NCBI GenBank assembly: GCA_018857735.1
Contig: JABMCL010003827.1
Location: forward strand, 38,501 to 102,500
Source of the DNA: Alviniconcha marisindica
Lineage: Eukaryota > Mollusca > Gastropoda > Provannidae
Reading direction: 5' to 3'
DNA: 64,000 bases
In this document: positions 26,399-33,320 of the stretch, piece by piece
How the letters are laid out: each line of letters opens with the position of its first letter
Position numbering within the stretch: position 1 is the stretch's first letter
Notes under the pieces: model-generated
What the model was told of the DNA's origin: nothing
Databases searched by the model: none
The model's input: the letters and a program-made list of their open reading frames with translations, nothing else
Program-made: the position numbers and the translations under genes

Positions 26399-29300
26399 GC
26401 TGATAGTCATACTTTGTGCTTGTTCTCTCCCTTCTTTAAAGCTATATGCCATGAGTGAACTGCTGCCGCAACACTGTAGGTGCTAAAACAAACTTTCCTT
26501 GTGTTTCGCAAAGTCCCAGGAGCAAAGTCAGTTGAACAGGCATCTCTGGAGCATGGCTATTTGGAAACATTGAGAAACAGGAAATCCAGCGTGATTGACA
26601 GCATTGGGTTCAGCTTGTACATTTGCTATGGTTTGTTGATGGAAATGTTTCCTCTGTGCAGTGTGGGGGGTTTGTAGTTTTGGGTGGGTGGGTTGGTGTG
26701 TGTCTGAATTTTGATTTCAGTGATTTTGAGTGGTTTGTTGTTGACATGTCGGCAGCTCCCACGCCCATGCCTGCTGGAGACTTTGCCCTGCCAGACCTCA
26801 GCAAACCGCCACCTGGCTTTCCCCCAGCTGCTCCGGGCCTGCCTCCACCTCTGGGCGGACCCCCAATGCTGCCCACTGACATGGACCTGACCCCCTCCGT
26901 TCCTTACTACGACCTGCCCGCTGGGCTCATGGCTCCCCTTGTCAAGGTGCGTTGTTGTGTGGGCACAATGCTGTTTTCTGTTTTCCTGAAAAAAATGTAA
27001 GCCTAACCTGTTTGCTTATTTGTTCATTTATTTGTTGTTGAGCTCCATGGAGCTCAGCTACTTCTGGTGAATGTTCCCCCACATGTGGTGAAACTGTCAT
27101 GTAAAACACACCTGTTTATTAATGTGCTTTTATCTCTTACAGGGCTCGTTTAAGCTTATCTTTAAACTCTTTTTGTGCAATGTTGCCACCGGTCCTGGGT
27201 TCCTTTGAGTTCAGCTTTTAAACAGTTTTTGTGTGATGTTGGCCTCTAGCCCTGATGATGAAAAACACCCGTTGACTCCCTGGCCACCCAACCCAGTTAA
27301 CGTTTTGGTGATAACATCCCCTCACATAGCCATTGAAGAGTATTCTTCTGCAGATGAAGATACCGCAGATGTGCACTCTTGCTAGCAAACCTGACACTGC
27401 TGCGTGTTTCCAGTGCACAGCTGTCTGATAAAAAATTAAAAAACAGTACCAAACTTGCTGTGTCTACAAGTGTTACAGCTCTGTACAGTGTGCATGAATG
27501 GGGATGGGAGGGCAGGGGCCTGGCCACACAGAGTATGGCAGCAAAGAGTTAATGCTGTAATTCCCTGTGCGTGCAGCTGGAGGAAGTGGACTACAGGCCG
27601 TTGGACCCCAAGGACATTCGCCTACCACCTCCCATGGCCCCCAGCGAGCGGCTCCTGGCTGCCGTCGACGCCTTCTACACCCCACCATCACGGGAACGGC
27701 CCAGGGACAGGTGAAGGAGAAGGGTCTGCGTACATGTAGTTCAGCCCTGCTTTGGACCACCTTAAAAGTCATGGAGACTTTGTCTTCAGTAGTCGACATC
27801 AAGCAAAACCAAGCCAGCCAAAGAAAGAAGAGAGATGCACAGACACACCATTATTTGGCAATTCAGCGTTTCTGTCGAAAATCCTTGCCTTGAATAGAGT
27901 ATTCCATTCCCTCTGCTTTGTTCAGAAAGTTAAAGTTGCTGACAGACAGAGTCTATTTCTATTACCATTTTCAAGCACCACTCATTTTTGGTTTTTACAG
28001 TTTCATCCAGACTACATTTTGTTCAAATCTGACTGGTTGCTTTTACCAGTTAAATATGAAAAGGCATTCTTTATCTGTAGTTAAAATGAAAGATACTTCA
28101 GGTAACAACATTATTCATAGAGATGTATCTCTGATTCAGAGACACCATTTGAGTGGGCAGTTTCAAACTTTGCATGATTGTCTCTGGAACTGAGTCCATG
28201 GTGTGGCTACCATGACTACTGTTCAAAAAGAGAACACAAGACTAACGGTCTAACTGAGTCTTTTACTGAGTTGTTTCCCTTGCTCTTGAATTTCGGAAAT
28301 CAGTGTGTGAGCAAAATTTCCAGAATTATTTATTCATGGGGGGGGGGTGGGGGGGGGGGGCGAAATATAAGTTCTGTTTGTCATTATCTAGTTTGATGGC
28401 TTTTTTGTTGTTGTTGTTGTTGTTTTGTCTGACTTTAGTATTGATATGCATGTGCATTGTCAGTTGAAACTCCAGTTTGTGTGTGTTGACAGCGAAGGAT
28501 GGGAAAAGCTTGGTCTCTACGAGTTCTTTAAAGCCAAGCACCGCGCAAAGAAAAACAAAGAGGAAGGTCGACGGAGGTACTCGAGATCACGGTCCCGATC
28601 CCGATCGAGGTCCAGGTCACGATCTAGATCCAGGTCACGGTCAAGGTCTCGTTCTGTCACACCACCAAGGAGACGAAGGTTTGATGCTGAGAATGAAGAG
28701 AGGCATAGAAACAGGTGAATGAAGAGATTGTGTGTATGTAATATGGATGTATTCATTTAGTTTTTATGCTTGGTAATACGAGTACTAGTATACTCTTTTC
28801 GTGTTGCATCTTGATGATTTGGGGATCACCCTTTAGGGTTATGCCTTGAATATCTGGTATTTTGCGTTACATCTTGTATCAAAATCGAGACGTTTGTGTG
28901 CATTGTATCTTTGCATGTAGTTGACTCCAGTAAGTCACAGAGGCTTGATGCCTTGTGTTTGCTATTATACCTAAACAAGGTTTTCTGGGGTTTATTTGTT
29001 TGTGTGCTTTTTGTTGTTGTTTTGGGAGGAGAGGCTAGAATAATGTACAGTTTCTATTCAGTGAAAGGTACACGAGCCATTTTAACTTATTATATGAACA
29101 CTTGTTAAGCACCTCATCTCAAAATGAAATCAAGATGGCATTTCAAGATGGCAAATGTTGCTAGAATGTTCTTGTCTACTTCCGAGCAGACCCACTTCAC
29201 TCTAGTCATATGTAACTCTGAATGAGTAACTCTAGCTTTCCATAGCATGTTTGTGACTGGAACAAATATCGAAATGAGAGTCAGCCCAGAGAGTCAGTGG

Positions 29301-32300
29301 GTTTGTATCCTTTCAAGATCAAGAGAAAGTTTTCAACGTTTTTGTCCCCTTCTTTCATCCAACAGATCCAGGTCACGGTCTCGATCCAGATCTCCGTCGC
29401 CACCTCCTCGACGGAGGACACACTCACGGTCACGGTCAAAGACTCGCTCATCCTCTCGCTCCCGGTCGAGGACACCACCTTCCCAACGCCGCAGCCGATC
29501 AGCAACCCCAGAGTCCTCCCAGCAAAGGAGGCTGTCGAAAGAACGCAGTCCTACTCCTCCCAGCTTGTAAGTCCGCCAGAGAGTTGTCCGAGAGGAAGGA
29601 GTGTGCAGATTTTGTGCATGCAGTTGCGAGCACGTCACCATGAAGCTGTCATCAGATTTATTTCAGCTCCAGTTCACGACACAGTCATACATTACATTTG
29701 ATTTTGATCCCATTTGGATGAGCAGGAGGTCTGAAGCTTTGTGACAGACTTGAGCTGGGGTACATGTAAGCCAAAAAAGTACCATTTTTATTCATTCATT
29801 TTCTACAGACACCGGTTGCACATACCGAAATTTGGATAACCACTCTGTTGGGTAGCTCTCACTGGAGATGAATAATTTGTTTGATTTGGGTTTCTTTTGG
29901 ATGTGCAAGAGATCTAAAAGTGTGTTGGCAAGGCTTGTGAACTGGAGGTGTGTGTTTCAGCAATCCTGGTTTTGGCATGGCCACCGCCGCCACCGCTGTG
30001 GTGCTGCCTGTGGAGCAGCGACTGGGGGAGACCAACAAGGGGCACCAGCTTCTCATGAAGATGGGTCAGTAGCATCAGCAGTTGTTTAGCTGTGTGTGTG
30101 TGTGTGTGTACCATATCTGTGAGTGTGTGTGTGCATGTATGGGTGTGTGTACCATATCTGTGTGAGTGTGTGTGTGCATGTATGGGTGTTGTGTGTTGTA
30201 CTGCGTGTGTGTAGGGGGTATCTGGTGTGGGTCGGGGGGGGGGGGGCGCATCTGTGTGAGTGTGTGTCTCCCTGTGGTAAGGTTCCACAGATACAGGAAA
30301 AAAGGTTCCCTCTTCTGAGTGTCCAGTACTATCAAAGGTTCTCCCTTTTCGAAAGCCCGGACCAGGTTGGAGCCTAGCCATGCGTGTGGCAAGAATCAAC
30401 AAGATATCACTGCATCTCTTACTGTTATTGCTGATTGTGATTTTTTAAGAAAGCAGAATGCCACGCATCAACATGCTTAAAGTCAGAATGTGGTTTCACT
30501 TTTGATTCACCCTTCATTTGAGTTGAGTCAAATGCAAGTGAACATAACAGAAGTCAGAATTTGTCGCCCTGAATTGTTGTCCTGATATAACCGCACCGGT
30601 TGACTGGGCGTAAAACACCAACCTACTTCCTTACTTGATTTGAATTGATTTCCCTATCCTTCAGTGGCTTACGGCCAGAGGTCAGTGTGCACGGGTCTTG
30701 GTAGAAATTAGAGCCAGGTTTGAGTTTTCTTCCACATCCATCCATCCATTAGATTTTGAGTTGGATGCCAGTGTTCCTGAGTCTAGACTTCAGTCTATGG
30801 TTTAACTGTTCATCTGTCCTGCTGTAGTGACAAGCCATGCTAGTGCGCTTGAGTCTTGGCAGAAATGAGAACTCGGTTTTAGCTCCATAGGCCAGTGTAA
30901 TTGTGTTTGAAGAGGATTTTACACTTCAATGCACAGGGATACCCCCACCCCCCACCCCCCCTAAAAAAATGAATTAAAATGGGGGTATGGGTGGCTGATA
31001 TGTGAAATACAGCAGAGTTGATTCCAGTACCCTGTCTTGAACTCTGTGTGTCTGAACACAAGTTGGGTCTCATTGATCTCAACACACGGAGTAGTGTGTT
31101 CTGTCTCACCATCACTTCTCTTTTTTATGCATTATTGTTCACAGCTGTGGGCAGTTTCCACCATCAAATATTTGAATTAGTGATGTCACAACAGAAACAA
31201 CTGTTACAATTATTATTACAGTTGTATCATTACACTATGTTTAAATGTCAAAATGATCATACCCCTTCTACAACCAATCACTGGAGTGTGACTGTTCTCT
31301 CAGGTTGGTCGGGGAAAGGCCTGGGAGCATCGGAGCAGGGCATCGTGGACCCCATCGAGGCAGCTGAGGTGAGGGACCGCACCGACTTGCGCAAGGGCAT
31401 CGGCATCGACCTGAAGGACCCCTTTGAGCAGTTCCGCAAGAGCAAGGCTCAAGGCTTCATCCAGCGCATGAGAGCCAGGGATGAAGGAGCACCCAGCACA
31501 GACCCACCAGGTGAGTGGTGACATACGGGTCATTTGTTTGTGTTGACACTTGAACTATGTTGTGGTATGAGAACTTTGTTGTGAAACTAAAACTTTACAG
31601 ACCCACACAGCCCGCCATTTGTCTGTGCTGATACTACAACTCTGTAGTGACAGAAGAACATTTGTCTGTACTGATAGCACTGTAGAACTGCTGTGATAGT
31701 AGAACTTGATAATAGTAACATTTTTATAGTGATAGTAGAACAGCAGAACTTAGCTGTGACAGCAGAAGTGTAGAAGTGCTACTGGGATACTAGCAGAACT
31801 TAGCTGTGACAGCAGAAGTGCTATTGGGATAGTAGAACTCCAGCAGTACTAGAACTCTTGGCTCCTTCTATGTATCACAGCAGTAGAACAGCAGAACTTA
31901 GCTGTGACAGCAGAAGTGTAGAAGTGTTACTGGGATACTAGCAGAACTTAGCTGTGACAGCAGAAGTGCTATTGGGATAGTAGAACTCCAGCAGTACTAG
32001 AACTCTTGGCTCCTATGAATCACAGCAGTTCTCATGGCTTCACACTACATGATCCACCCTCTAACAGACTGGCAGCAGGGGTTGCATAGTGTTTGCACTT
32101 TGTGGTTCTTTTGTTCAAAAATGCATACAATGCTACTATTTGTTTCAGATCATGTCTGAAAACTCATCCCTTCAAGCTGTCATGGTTGTACTGATGTATG
32201 TGGGCAGGGCACTTGTGTGTGTGTGTGTGTGTGTGTGCGTGTGTGTGTGTGCGTGCTTTTGTGTGTGTTTGTTTTTGGTGATGATGTCTGGTTGGTTGTT

Positions 32301-32686
32301 TGTTTGGTTGTTTTTAATTATTATGATTCACTGTTTACATTTTCAAGCAATGGGGTATGTCCTCCAATGGAAAAATGACATACAGAGAAGGATGCACTGT
32401 TAATATTATCGTTAAACTGCTGCTGGAAGTGGGGATGGGTGGATGAATTGGTTGTTGGATGGATGGGTGGCAGGTGAGGTTGTGTGGATGGGTGGATGAG
32501 TTGTTGGATGGCAGGTGTGGATGGGTGGATGAGCTGGTTGTTGGATGGCTGGTGGAGTTGCGGTCGGGTGGCAGGTCTTGTGTCGCTTGCTAGTTGTCAG
32601 CAGGGAGCAAAAGGGTAAAAGCCATTTCTGTCTTTTTGTTTTCAGAACGTAAAAAGTCGAAAAAAGACCGAGAGGCATCAAACTAG
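505..32686 (+). CDS. CHERP: CHERP-like U2 snRNP-associated splicing factor (20 coding exons)
   Basis: Predicted orthologue of CHERP, a nuclear SR-related protein of the U2 snRNP that partners RBM17 and U2SURP in 3' splice-site selection; its older name refers to ER calcium. Exons joined by GT/AG sites and phase: 505-529, 10044-10214, 10748-10983, 11522-11659, 11893-11969, 18064-18138, 19868-19982, 20571-20621, 20948-20986, 22225-22393, 23504-23544, 25643-25798, 26124-26229, 26756-26946, 27577-27710, 28493-28714, 29366-29566, 29961-30064, 31304-31510, 32646-32686. The join is 2,499 nt in one open frame, 832 aa plus stop; the human protein is about 916 aa. Order: SURP (about 10-62), Gln-rich coiled coil (66-145), CID (146-310), coiled coil (310-365), Pro-rich middle (380-530), conserved block before the RS region (530-590), RS (595-715), G-patch (738-785). 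The central Pro-rich part is shorter than in vertebrates. Intron boundaries are predicted, not confirmed by RNA. Confidence 0.96.
1205..1243. repeat. (TA)n microsatellite
   Basis: Uninterrupted TA repeat in CHERP intron 1. Confidence 0.97.
1416..2045. mobile_element. Foldback/MITE-like element, intron copy (element M1)
   Basis: Begins AAGCCCGTTCTTAATTGG and ends CCAATTAAGAATGGGCTT, an inverted repeat. Imperfect complementarity continues for about 150 bases inward (GTTCTTAACTGG, GAAC-rich blocks). No transposase; non-autonomous. A second copy is at 60901-61454. About 8 CpGs remain here. A clear target-site duplication was not found. Confidence 0.85.
2438..2860. repeat. Old dispersed repeat D split by a LINE 3' end
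   Basis: 2438-2508 (TTAATTAGCACTTGAAAGAT, GTCACACAAACACAG) and 2812-2860 (GGTAACTCTTACCTG, CAAGGTACATAAACTCCACC) are contiguous in the copy at 59196-59323. The LINE fragment lies between them here. Confidence 0.8.
2515..2805 (+). mobile_element. 5'-truncated non-LTR retrotransposon 3' end
   Basis: Frame reads RHCSALSSFKAKLKTFLFSQ and stops, matching the C-terminus of CR1/L2-like LINE ORF2 proteins. It is followed by a 3' UTR with TGTGTGTG and TATTTAGGTTAATATG shared with 37240-37560. No catalytic domains are present. Confidence 0.8.
3231..3322. repeat. (GT)n-rich tract
   Basis: Two GT runs separated by a duplicated AGAGTAGAGTGTATGTGG. Confidence 0.9.
3322..3505 (+). repeat. Dispersed repeat C, copy 1
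   Basis: Homologous to 22664-22860; shares GTAGAGTTCTAGT, CAAACTGGTTAC, CATACCAGTTTGAAAAATG. Follows directly on a GT tract. Confidence 0.7.
3624..3657. repeat. (CT)n(C)n tract
   Basis: CT run passing into about 17 C. Confidence 0.95.
6479..6517. repeat. (CA)n microsatellite
   Basis: About 20 CA dinucleotides. Confidence 0.97.
7205..7480 (-). mobile_element. LINE 3' end, minus strand
   Basis: On the minus strand a frame reads SVSSFKSSLKTFLL... and stops, then a TG-rich stretch (CA on plus), then TAAGCGCTTAGGGC and an (ATT)n tail at 7209-7227. This is the 3' end of a CR1/L2-like LINE, 5'-truncated. Confidence 0.75.
8974..9060. repeat. (CT)n(AT)n compound microsatellite
   Basis: About 64 bases of CT followed by about 20 of AT. 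Confidence 0.97.
9228..9525 (-). mobile_element. LINE 3' end, minus strand, with ATT tail
   Basis: Minus-strand frame reads WNSLPLSARHLF then SLSSFKSKLKTHLF, the hallmark of CR1/L2-like ORF2 C-termini. A 40-base CA/TG tract (9314-9354) and an (ATT)n tail (9228-9248) follow in the expected order. Confidence 0.85.
10044..10214 (+). CDS. CHERP: CHERP exon 2 (SURP domain)
   Basis: Acceptor TTTTCAG, donor GTGAGT, phase 1 in and 1 out. Encodes the SURP (SWAP) module: IIDKLANFVARNGPEFE, then NPKFAFLFGGENFNYYQYK. The invariant pattern of helix, GPEFE, and a following F-L-F with aromatic residues is intact. SURP modules bind short helices in splicing factors such as SF1. Confidence 0.95.
10215..10747 (+). 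other. CHERP intron 2, with a locally CpG-rich segment
   Basis: No gene. Between about 10360 and 10670 there are about 13 CpGs in roughly 300 bases, far more than in the surrounding introns. This suggests a recently inserted or unmethylated segment. I cannot identify its family. Confidence 0.5.
10748..10983 (+). CDS. CHERP: CHERP exon 3 (Gln-rich coiled coil)
   Basis: Acceptor TTTTCAG, donor GTACTT, phase 1 in and 0 out. Encodes ILKKQMMMEQ followed by a Gln/Ala-rich helix (CAG/CAA runs) of about 70 residues, then SESNLAAQYQSMMRQQQ. Glutamine runs in this linker between SURP and CID are typical of CHERP proteins. The imperfect CAG tract at 10774-10800 may vary in length between individuals. 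Confidence 0.92.
10984..11521 (+). other. CHERP intron 3
   Basis: GT-rich and G-rich simple sequence (10998-11160, 11320-11420). No recognisable gene, repeat family or RNA. Confidence 0.7.
11522..11659 (+). CDS. CHERP: CHERP exon 4 (start of CID)
   Basis: Acceptor GTGTGCAG, donor GTCAGT, phase 0 both ends. Encodes VQIEESILTVRQERLK and then the first CID helices, including DLAVFDETVQPIIDSCTKDA. The motif LQPIIDTCTKDAI is strongly conserved in CHERP. Confidence 0.95.
11893..11969 (+). CDS. CHERP: CHERP exon 5 (CID)
   Basis: Acceptor TACTTTCAG, donor GTAAAT, phase 0 in and 2 out. Encodes NGKTWIMARATSDDHCEMIS and HYFLDR. It corresponds to the conserved GKNW...HCELMAGHLRNR segment of the CID fold. 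The preceding intron is only 233 bases. Confidence 0.93.
12130..12360. repeat. 42-bp minisatellite, about 5 copies
   Basis: Unit carries TTTCGGCAATGTTTCTGTGG and TTCTGCACTGTTGCTGTA. Because 42 is a multiple of three, long open frames appear on both strands; they are by-products. Intronic. Confidence 0.9.
14489..14551. repeat. (CT)n microsatellite
   Basis: About 60 bases of uninterrupted CT in CHERP intron 5. Confidence 0.95.
16146..16850. repeat. Degenerate minisatellite, about 44-bp unit
   Basis: Repeats of GTGTTCACATCTGTCACTG and CTCTGGCACCTGCCACCC with many indels, about 15 diverged units. Copies become more divergent to the right, so the array is old there. Intronic. Confidence 0.85.
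17495..17645. repeat. Three tandem copies of a 48-50-bp unit
   Basis: Each copy reads AAAATGAAGAGA..., then AAACCCATGCTCATTTTGTG. Intronic. Confidence 0.9.
18064..18138 (+). CDS. CHERP: CHERP exon 6 (CID core)
   Basis: Acceptor GTGTGTAG, donor GTGAGT, phase 2 both ends. Encodes LTSKEASFSLRLHLIYLMYD and IIHHC, matching the conserved ELRLHLIYLINDVLHHC helix of the CID. Its last 35 bases and donor are copied three more times in the following intron (see 18178-18356). Confidence 0.95.
18178..18356 (+). repeat. Tandem copies of the exon 6 3' end and its 5' splice site
   Basis: Three derived copies of CTCATCTACCTGATGTAYGA...CACTGGTGAGTG follow the real exon end. Junction GTs lie at 18139 (real), 18213 (GTTTGT, weak), 18282 (GTGAGT, intact) and 18348 (GTGAGT, intact), spaced 74, 69 and 66 bases. 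Read-through from the true junction gives TGG TGA, an immediate stop. Confidence 0.9.
18895..19160. repeat. About 55-bp minisatellite, about 5 copies
   Basis: Units carry CCAGCCARCCATGAYRG, GTATCAGGGCTTCATGC and TGATTGATTTAAGCAC, with the last parts missing in some copies. In CHERP intron 6. Confidence 0.9.
19175..19867. repeat. 70-bp (2 x 35) minisatellite ending at the exon 7 acceptor
   Basis: The perfect part (19491-19860) has a 70-bp period. Each unit is two related 35-mers, one with ACAATTGTTGCAGCACGCAA and one with TATGATTGCTGCAGTGTGTG. The last half-unit supplies the real acceptor TTGTTGCAG at 19867. Many units carry two AG decoys. The left part (19175-19490) is diverged. Confidence 0.95.
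19868..19982 (+). CDS. CHERP: CHERP exon 7 (CID)
   Basis: Acceptor TTGTTGCAG, donor GTGAGG, phase 2 in and 0 out. Encodes VRRNVEGLKESLEKVVVPIF then CTAKMGAEEGAQTEKLDK. The VVVPIFCT segment matches VVVPIYCT of vertebrate CHERP. Confidence 0.94.
19983..20570 (+). other. CHERP intron 7
   Basis: A GT tract (20090-20120), then AT-rich sequence. Nothing else recognised. Confidence 0.7.
20571..20621 (+). CDS. CHERP: CHERP exon 8 (51 nt)
   Basis: Acceptor GTTTTCAG, donor GTGAGA, phase 0 both ends. Encodes LLKLWENHGYLNKETLE, equivalent to LLQLWEKNGYFDDSIIQ of vertebrate CHERP, the last part of the CID. Confidence 0.93.
20622..20947 (+). other. CHERP intron 8 (326 nt)
   Basis: Contains a short internal duplication: TGAGGGTTGGATAT at about 20688 and TGAGGGTTGGATATGAAAGA at about 20841. 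Otherwise nothing. Confidence 0.6.
20948..20986 (+). CDS. CHERP: CHERP exon 9 (39-nt microexon)
   Basis: Acceptor TTTGTTTCAG, donor GTATGG, phase 0 both ends. Encodes KLHDPAQALSAHQ, equivalent to QLQSPALGLGQYQ of the vertebrate protein. Skipping it would keep the frame. Confidence 0.88.
20987..22224 (+). other. CHERP intron 9
   Basis: 21000-21560 is a degenerate duplication series: GTTGTGGTGCAACWTGGGCAG-like segments recur near 21098, 21255 and 21384. About 21672-21735 resembles a tRNA-derived SINE head (GGTTTGAACCCC, B-box-like), weakly. From 21815 a 27-bp array fills the intron to the acceptor. Confidence 0.6.
21815..22218. repeat. 27-bp minisatellite up to the exon 10 acceptor, about 15 copies
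   Basis: Unit CTGCTTCCCTCATAATGTGA plus TGGGTGA. The final unit becomes CTGCTTCCCCAG, the real 3' splice site at 22224, so the pyrimidine tract of the acceptor is a repeat unit. The period is divisible by three, giving a long meaningless minus-strand frame (21795-22457). Confidence 0.95.
22225..22393 (+). CDS. CHERP: CHERP exon 10 (coiled coil after CID)
   Basis: Acceptor TTCCCCAG, donor GTAGGT, phase 0 in and 1 out. Encodes ASLITDNADIVTQVSTNIQS then QYAALQKQHQDFCNHLNLQL and a Gln-rich helix. It corresponds to the ATLINEYSSVVQPVQ...LKTQHEEF segment of vertebrate CHERP. Confidence 0.94.
22664..22860 (+). repeat. Dispersed repeat C, copy 2
   Basis: Shares with 3322-3505 the blocks GTAGAGTTCTAGT, ACTGGTTAC, GATTGTCTRACC, TGTGAAAAATG. 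A third, partial copy is at 26055-26098. Both longer copies sit beside CA/GT tracts. No coding capacity seen; probably a SINE or other non-autonomous element. Confidence 0.7.
22930..23500. repeat. About 65-bp minisatellite up to the exon 11 acceptor
   Basis: Built from a simpler unit (TGATGTTTGATTTRTCTRGA, GGATCATTGTATG). The right part (23267-23470) has a 65-bp period, one unit being 55. The last unit is TCTGGATCATTGCAG, the real acceptor. The left part is diverged. Confidence 0.9.
23504..23544 (+). CDS. CHERP: CHERP exon 11 (41-nt microexon)
   Basis: Acceptor ATCATTGCAG, donor GTAAGT, phase 1 in and 0 out. Encodes L-SGAAVAAGEGSPQ. Weakly conserved, accepted because both sites and phase fit and the overall frame needs it. 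Skipping would shift the frame. Confidence 0.75.
23611..23710 (+). repeat. Dispersed element A, short copy
   Basis: Contains ACGTCCACAGAAACCGTAAG, TATTAGGGACGGGAGCCCAG, TTTCACACAGCTCCTGAGCT. Matches 34413-34573, 42905-43060 (minus), 43462-43570 and 63581-63675. No ORF. Unlike most of the gene body it keeps several CpGs, so it may be a younger insertion. Confidence 0.85.
24720..25195. repeat. 75-bp minisatellite, about 6 copies
   Basis: Units contain GCTATGCACTATGCTG, AGGGCACATAGAGGGAGAAA and CATTTACACCAGTGAAATGT. Copies at right are nearly identical, those at left diverged. Confidence 0.92.
25398..25490. repeat. Long imperfect inverted repeat (hairpin)
   Basis: Arms of about 42 bases: left GACAGTGACATTGATCTT...CTGAAGTCTGGTCC, right GGACCAGACTTCAATC...GATCAGTGTCATTGTC, separated by about 9 bases. 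Several differences are G:U compatible in RNA. It could be a small foldback element or a precursor-like hairpin; no miRNA family recognised. Confidence 0.8.
25643..25798 (+). CDS. CHERP: CHERP exon 12 (low-complexity linker)
   Basis: Acceptor ACTGTGCAG, donor GTAAAC, phase 0 both ends. Encodes VVGQTLTAVGALPHTTAGEP... ending VVSLSTAPPFTQ. Rich in Ala, Gly, Pro, Ser and Thr; no domain. CpG-bearing and GC-richer than its introns. Confidence 0.85.
25799..26123 (+). other. CHERP intron 12 (325 nt)
   Basis: Contains a partial copy of dispersed repeat C at 26055-26098 (GTCATACCAGTTTGAAAAA). Otherwise nothing. Confidence 0.6.
26124..26229 (+). CDS. CHERP: CHERP exon 13 (Pro-rich)
   Basis: Acceptor GTTTTGCAG, donor GTTGGG (weak), phase 0 in and 1 out. 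Encodes PPPSFDPHVPPPGLPPPGMT then VMAPPQQFEYSHGIG. The weak donor is chosen because it alone gives the phase needed for exon 14. Confidence 0.75.
26230..26755 (+). other. CHERP intron 13, with a (CT)n tract
   Basis: A 55-base CT microsatellite at 26336-26391. Nothing else recognised. A TTTCAG at 26720 is a possible alternative acceptor but would break the frame. Confidence 0.7.
26756..26946 (+). CDS. CHERP: CHERP exon 14 (Pro-rich and conserved block)
   Basis: Acceptor GTCGGCAG, donor GTGCGT, phase 1 in and 0 out. Encodes APTPMPAGDFALPDLSKPPP..., ending VPYYDLPAGLMAPLVK. That last motif is nearly identical to VPYFDLPAGLMAPLVK of vertebrate CHERP and fixes the identity of this part. Confidence 0.93.
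26947..27576 (+). other. CHERP intron 14
   Basis: No repeat array or gene recognised. Confidence 0.6.
27577..27710 (+). CDS. CHERP: CHERP exon 15 (conserved pre-RS block)
   Basis: Acceptor GCGTGCAG, donor GTGAAG, phase 0 in and 2 out. Encodes LEEVDYRPLDPKDIRLPPPM then APSERLLAAVDAFYTPPSRE and RPRD. Almost identical to KPLDPKDIRLPPPMPPSERL of vertebrate CHERP, the best conserved segment outside the folded domains. Confidence 0.96.
27711..28492 (+). other. CHERP intron 15
   Basis: A poly-G run (28339-28361) and a TTG repeat (28406-28424). Nothing else recognised. Confidence 0.6.
28493..28714 (+). CDS. CHERP: CHERP exon 16 (start of RS region)
   Basis: Acceptor GTTGACAG, donor GTGAAT, phase 2 both ends. 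Encodes SEGWEKLGLYEFFKAKHRAK (vertebrate SEGWEQNGLYEFFRAKMRAR), then about 13 RS dipeptides and SVTPPRRRRFDAENEERHRN. The RS-coding DNA is itself a short tandem repeat (TCACGGTCCCGATC type). Confidence 0.95.
28715..29365 (+). other. CHERP intron 16
   Basis: No gene or repeat array recognised. A small duplication AAATCAAGATGGC / ATTTCAAGATGGC lies at 29127-29152. Confidence 0.6.
29366..29566 (+). CDS. CHERP: CHERP exon 17 (RS region)
   Basis: Acceptor TCCAACAG, donor GTAAGT, phase 2 both ends. Encodes RS repeats and SPSPPPRRRTHSRSRSKTRS... ending RLSKERSPTPPS. Serines here are expected targets of SR-protein kinases. Confidence 0.94.
29567..29960 (+). other. CHERP intron 17
   Basis: 394 bases with no recognised feature. 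Confidence 0.6.
29961..30064 (+). CDS. CHERP: CHERP exon 18 (start of G-patch)
   Basis: Acceptor GTGTTTCAG, donor GTCAGT, phase 2 in and 1 out. Encodes FNPGFGMATAATAVVLPVEQ then RLGETNKGHQLLMKM. The RLGEENKGHQMLVKMGW motif opens the G-patch in vertebrate CHERP. Confidence 0.95.
30065..31303 (+). other. CHERP intron 18
   Basis: GT/G-rich tract (30091-30250); a SINE-like tail ending GACTGGGCGTAAAACACCAA at about 30576-30625. Imperfect repeat of GTCTTGGTAGAAAT / GTCTTGGCAGAAAT near 30697 and 30852. Nothing else. Confidence 0.65.
31304..31510 (+). CDS. CHERP: CHERP exon 19 (G-patch and C-terminal block)
   Basis: Acceptor TCTCTCAG, donor GTGAGT, phase 1 both ends. Encodes GWSGKGLGASEQGIVDPIEA (G-patch glycines intact), then VRDRTDLRKGIGIDLKDPFE and FIQRMRARDEGAPSTDPP. 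Vertebrate CHERP ends shortly after the equivalent FIARMKARDE. Confidence 0.96.
31511..32645 (+). other. CHERP intron 19
   Basis: A duplicated block of about 148 bp (31735-32010) built from TAGCTGTGACAGCAGAAGTG and AGAACTCCAGCAGTACTAGA; a GT tract (32216-32270); and a GGATGGGTGGATGA-based repeat (32425-32560). Confidence 0.8.
32646..32686 (+). CDS. CHERP: CHERP exon 20 (basic C-terminal tail and stop)
   Basis: Acceptor TTTTCAG, phase 1 in. Encodes ERKKSKKDREASN then TAG (32684-32686). This lysine-rich tail lies beyond the point where the human protein ends, so it is an extension. Accepted because acceptor, phase and stop all fit and 3'-UTR-like AT-rich sequence follows. Confidence 0.82.
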
Positions 32687-33320
32687 TTCATGTGTTGCCA
32701 TGGCGGTCTGCAGCTCCATCAGTGATCAGCGATGAGAAGGAGAAGTGCCGAGAATGATGTGCCCCCGTAGCTGACTGTAGCTGTTAACACTGTCTGCAGA
32801 ATGTACTTATACAACCAGATATGTTTCTGGAAGTTTTTGTACAGCAAGTGTACTTGTACAGATATGTTTCTGGAAGTTTTTGTACAGTAATGTGCTTATA
32901 CAATGAGATATGTTTCTAGAAGTTTTTGTACAGTCAGTTTCTGGAAAGTTTTCTTTGGATATAGAATTGGAATTCTGTTCTGGAACCTTTTTCTTCGTTT
33001 AAAGTTCATTTTTAATAATTTATAAATATTTTCATGTAAGGTGTTTGAAATGTGACAAGATAGCTGAAATAGACATGGTGCTGAATGCGTTCTCATTACT
33101 CAAAGCTTGCTCCAAGCCTGTAATTTCACATTTTGTTTGCATAAATACAGGAAGCATAAGTACAAGACATAATTGTGATGGTGATGTGATGTACCCCTGC
33201 ATCTCATTGAGTCGGTAGTTCAAAATGCACCTTTGGAATCTCAGATTCACCCAGAAAAAAAGATGTCCAAGATGGTGTGAAACCATGAGTATTTCAGATG
33301 TAGAGGGCTTTAAATGCCCA
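32687..33320 (+). other. CHERP 3' UTR and downstream flank
   Basis: Three tandem copies of a 43-bp unit (ATATGTTTCTGGAAGTTTTT, GTACAG) at 32818-32945. No AATAAA; the nearest variants are TATAAA at 33021 and CATAAA at 33140, so the poly(A) site is uncertain. Confidence 0.5.

Noticed and set aside
26721..26755. Alternative acceptor TTTCAG for CHERP exon 14
   Set aside because: It would put the conserved downstream block out of frame; the CAG at 26755 gives the correct phase.
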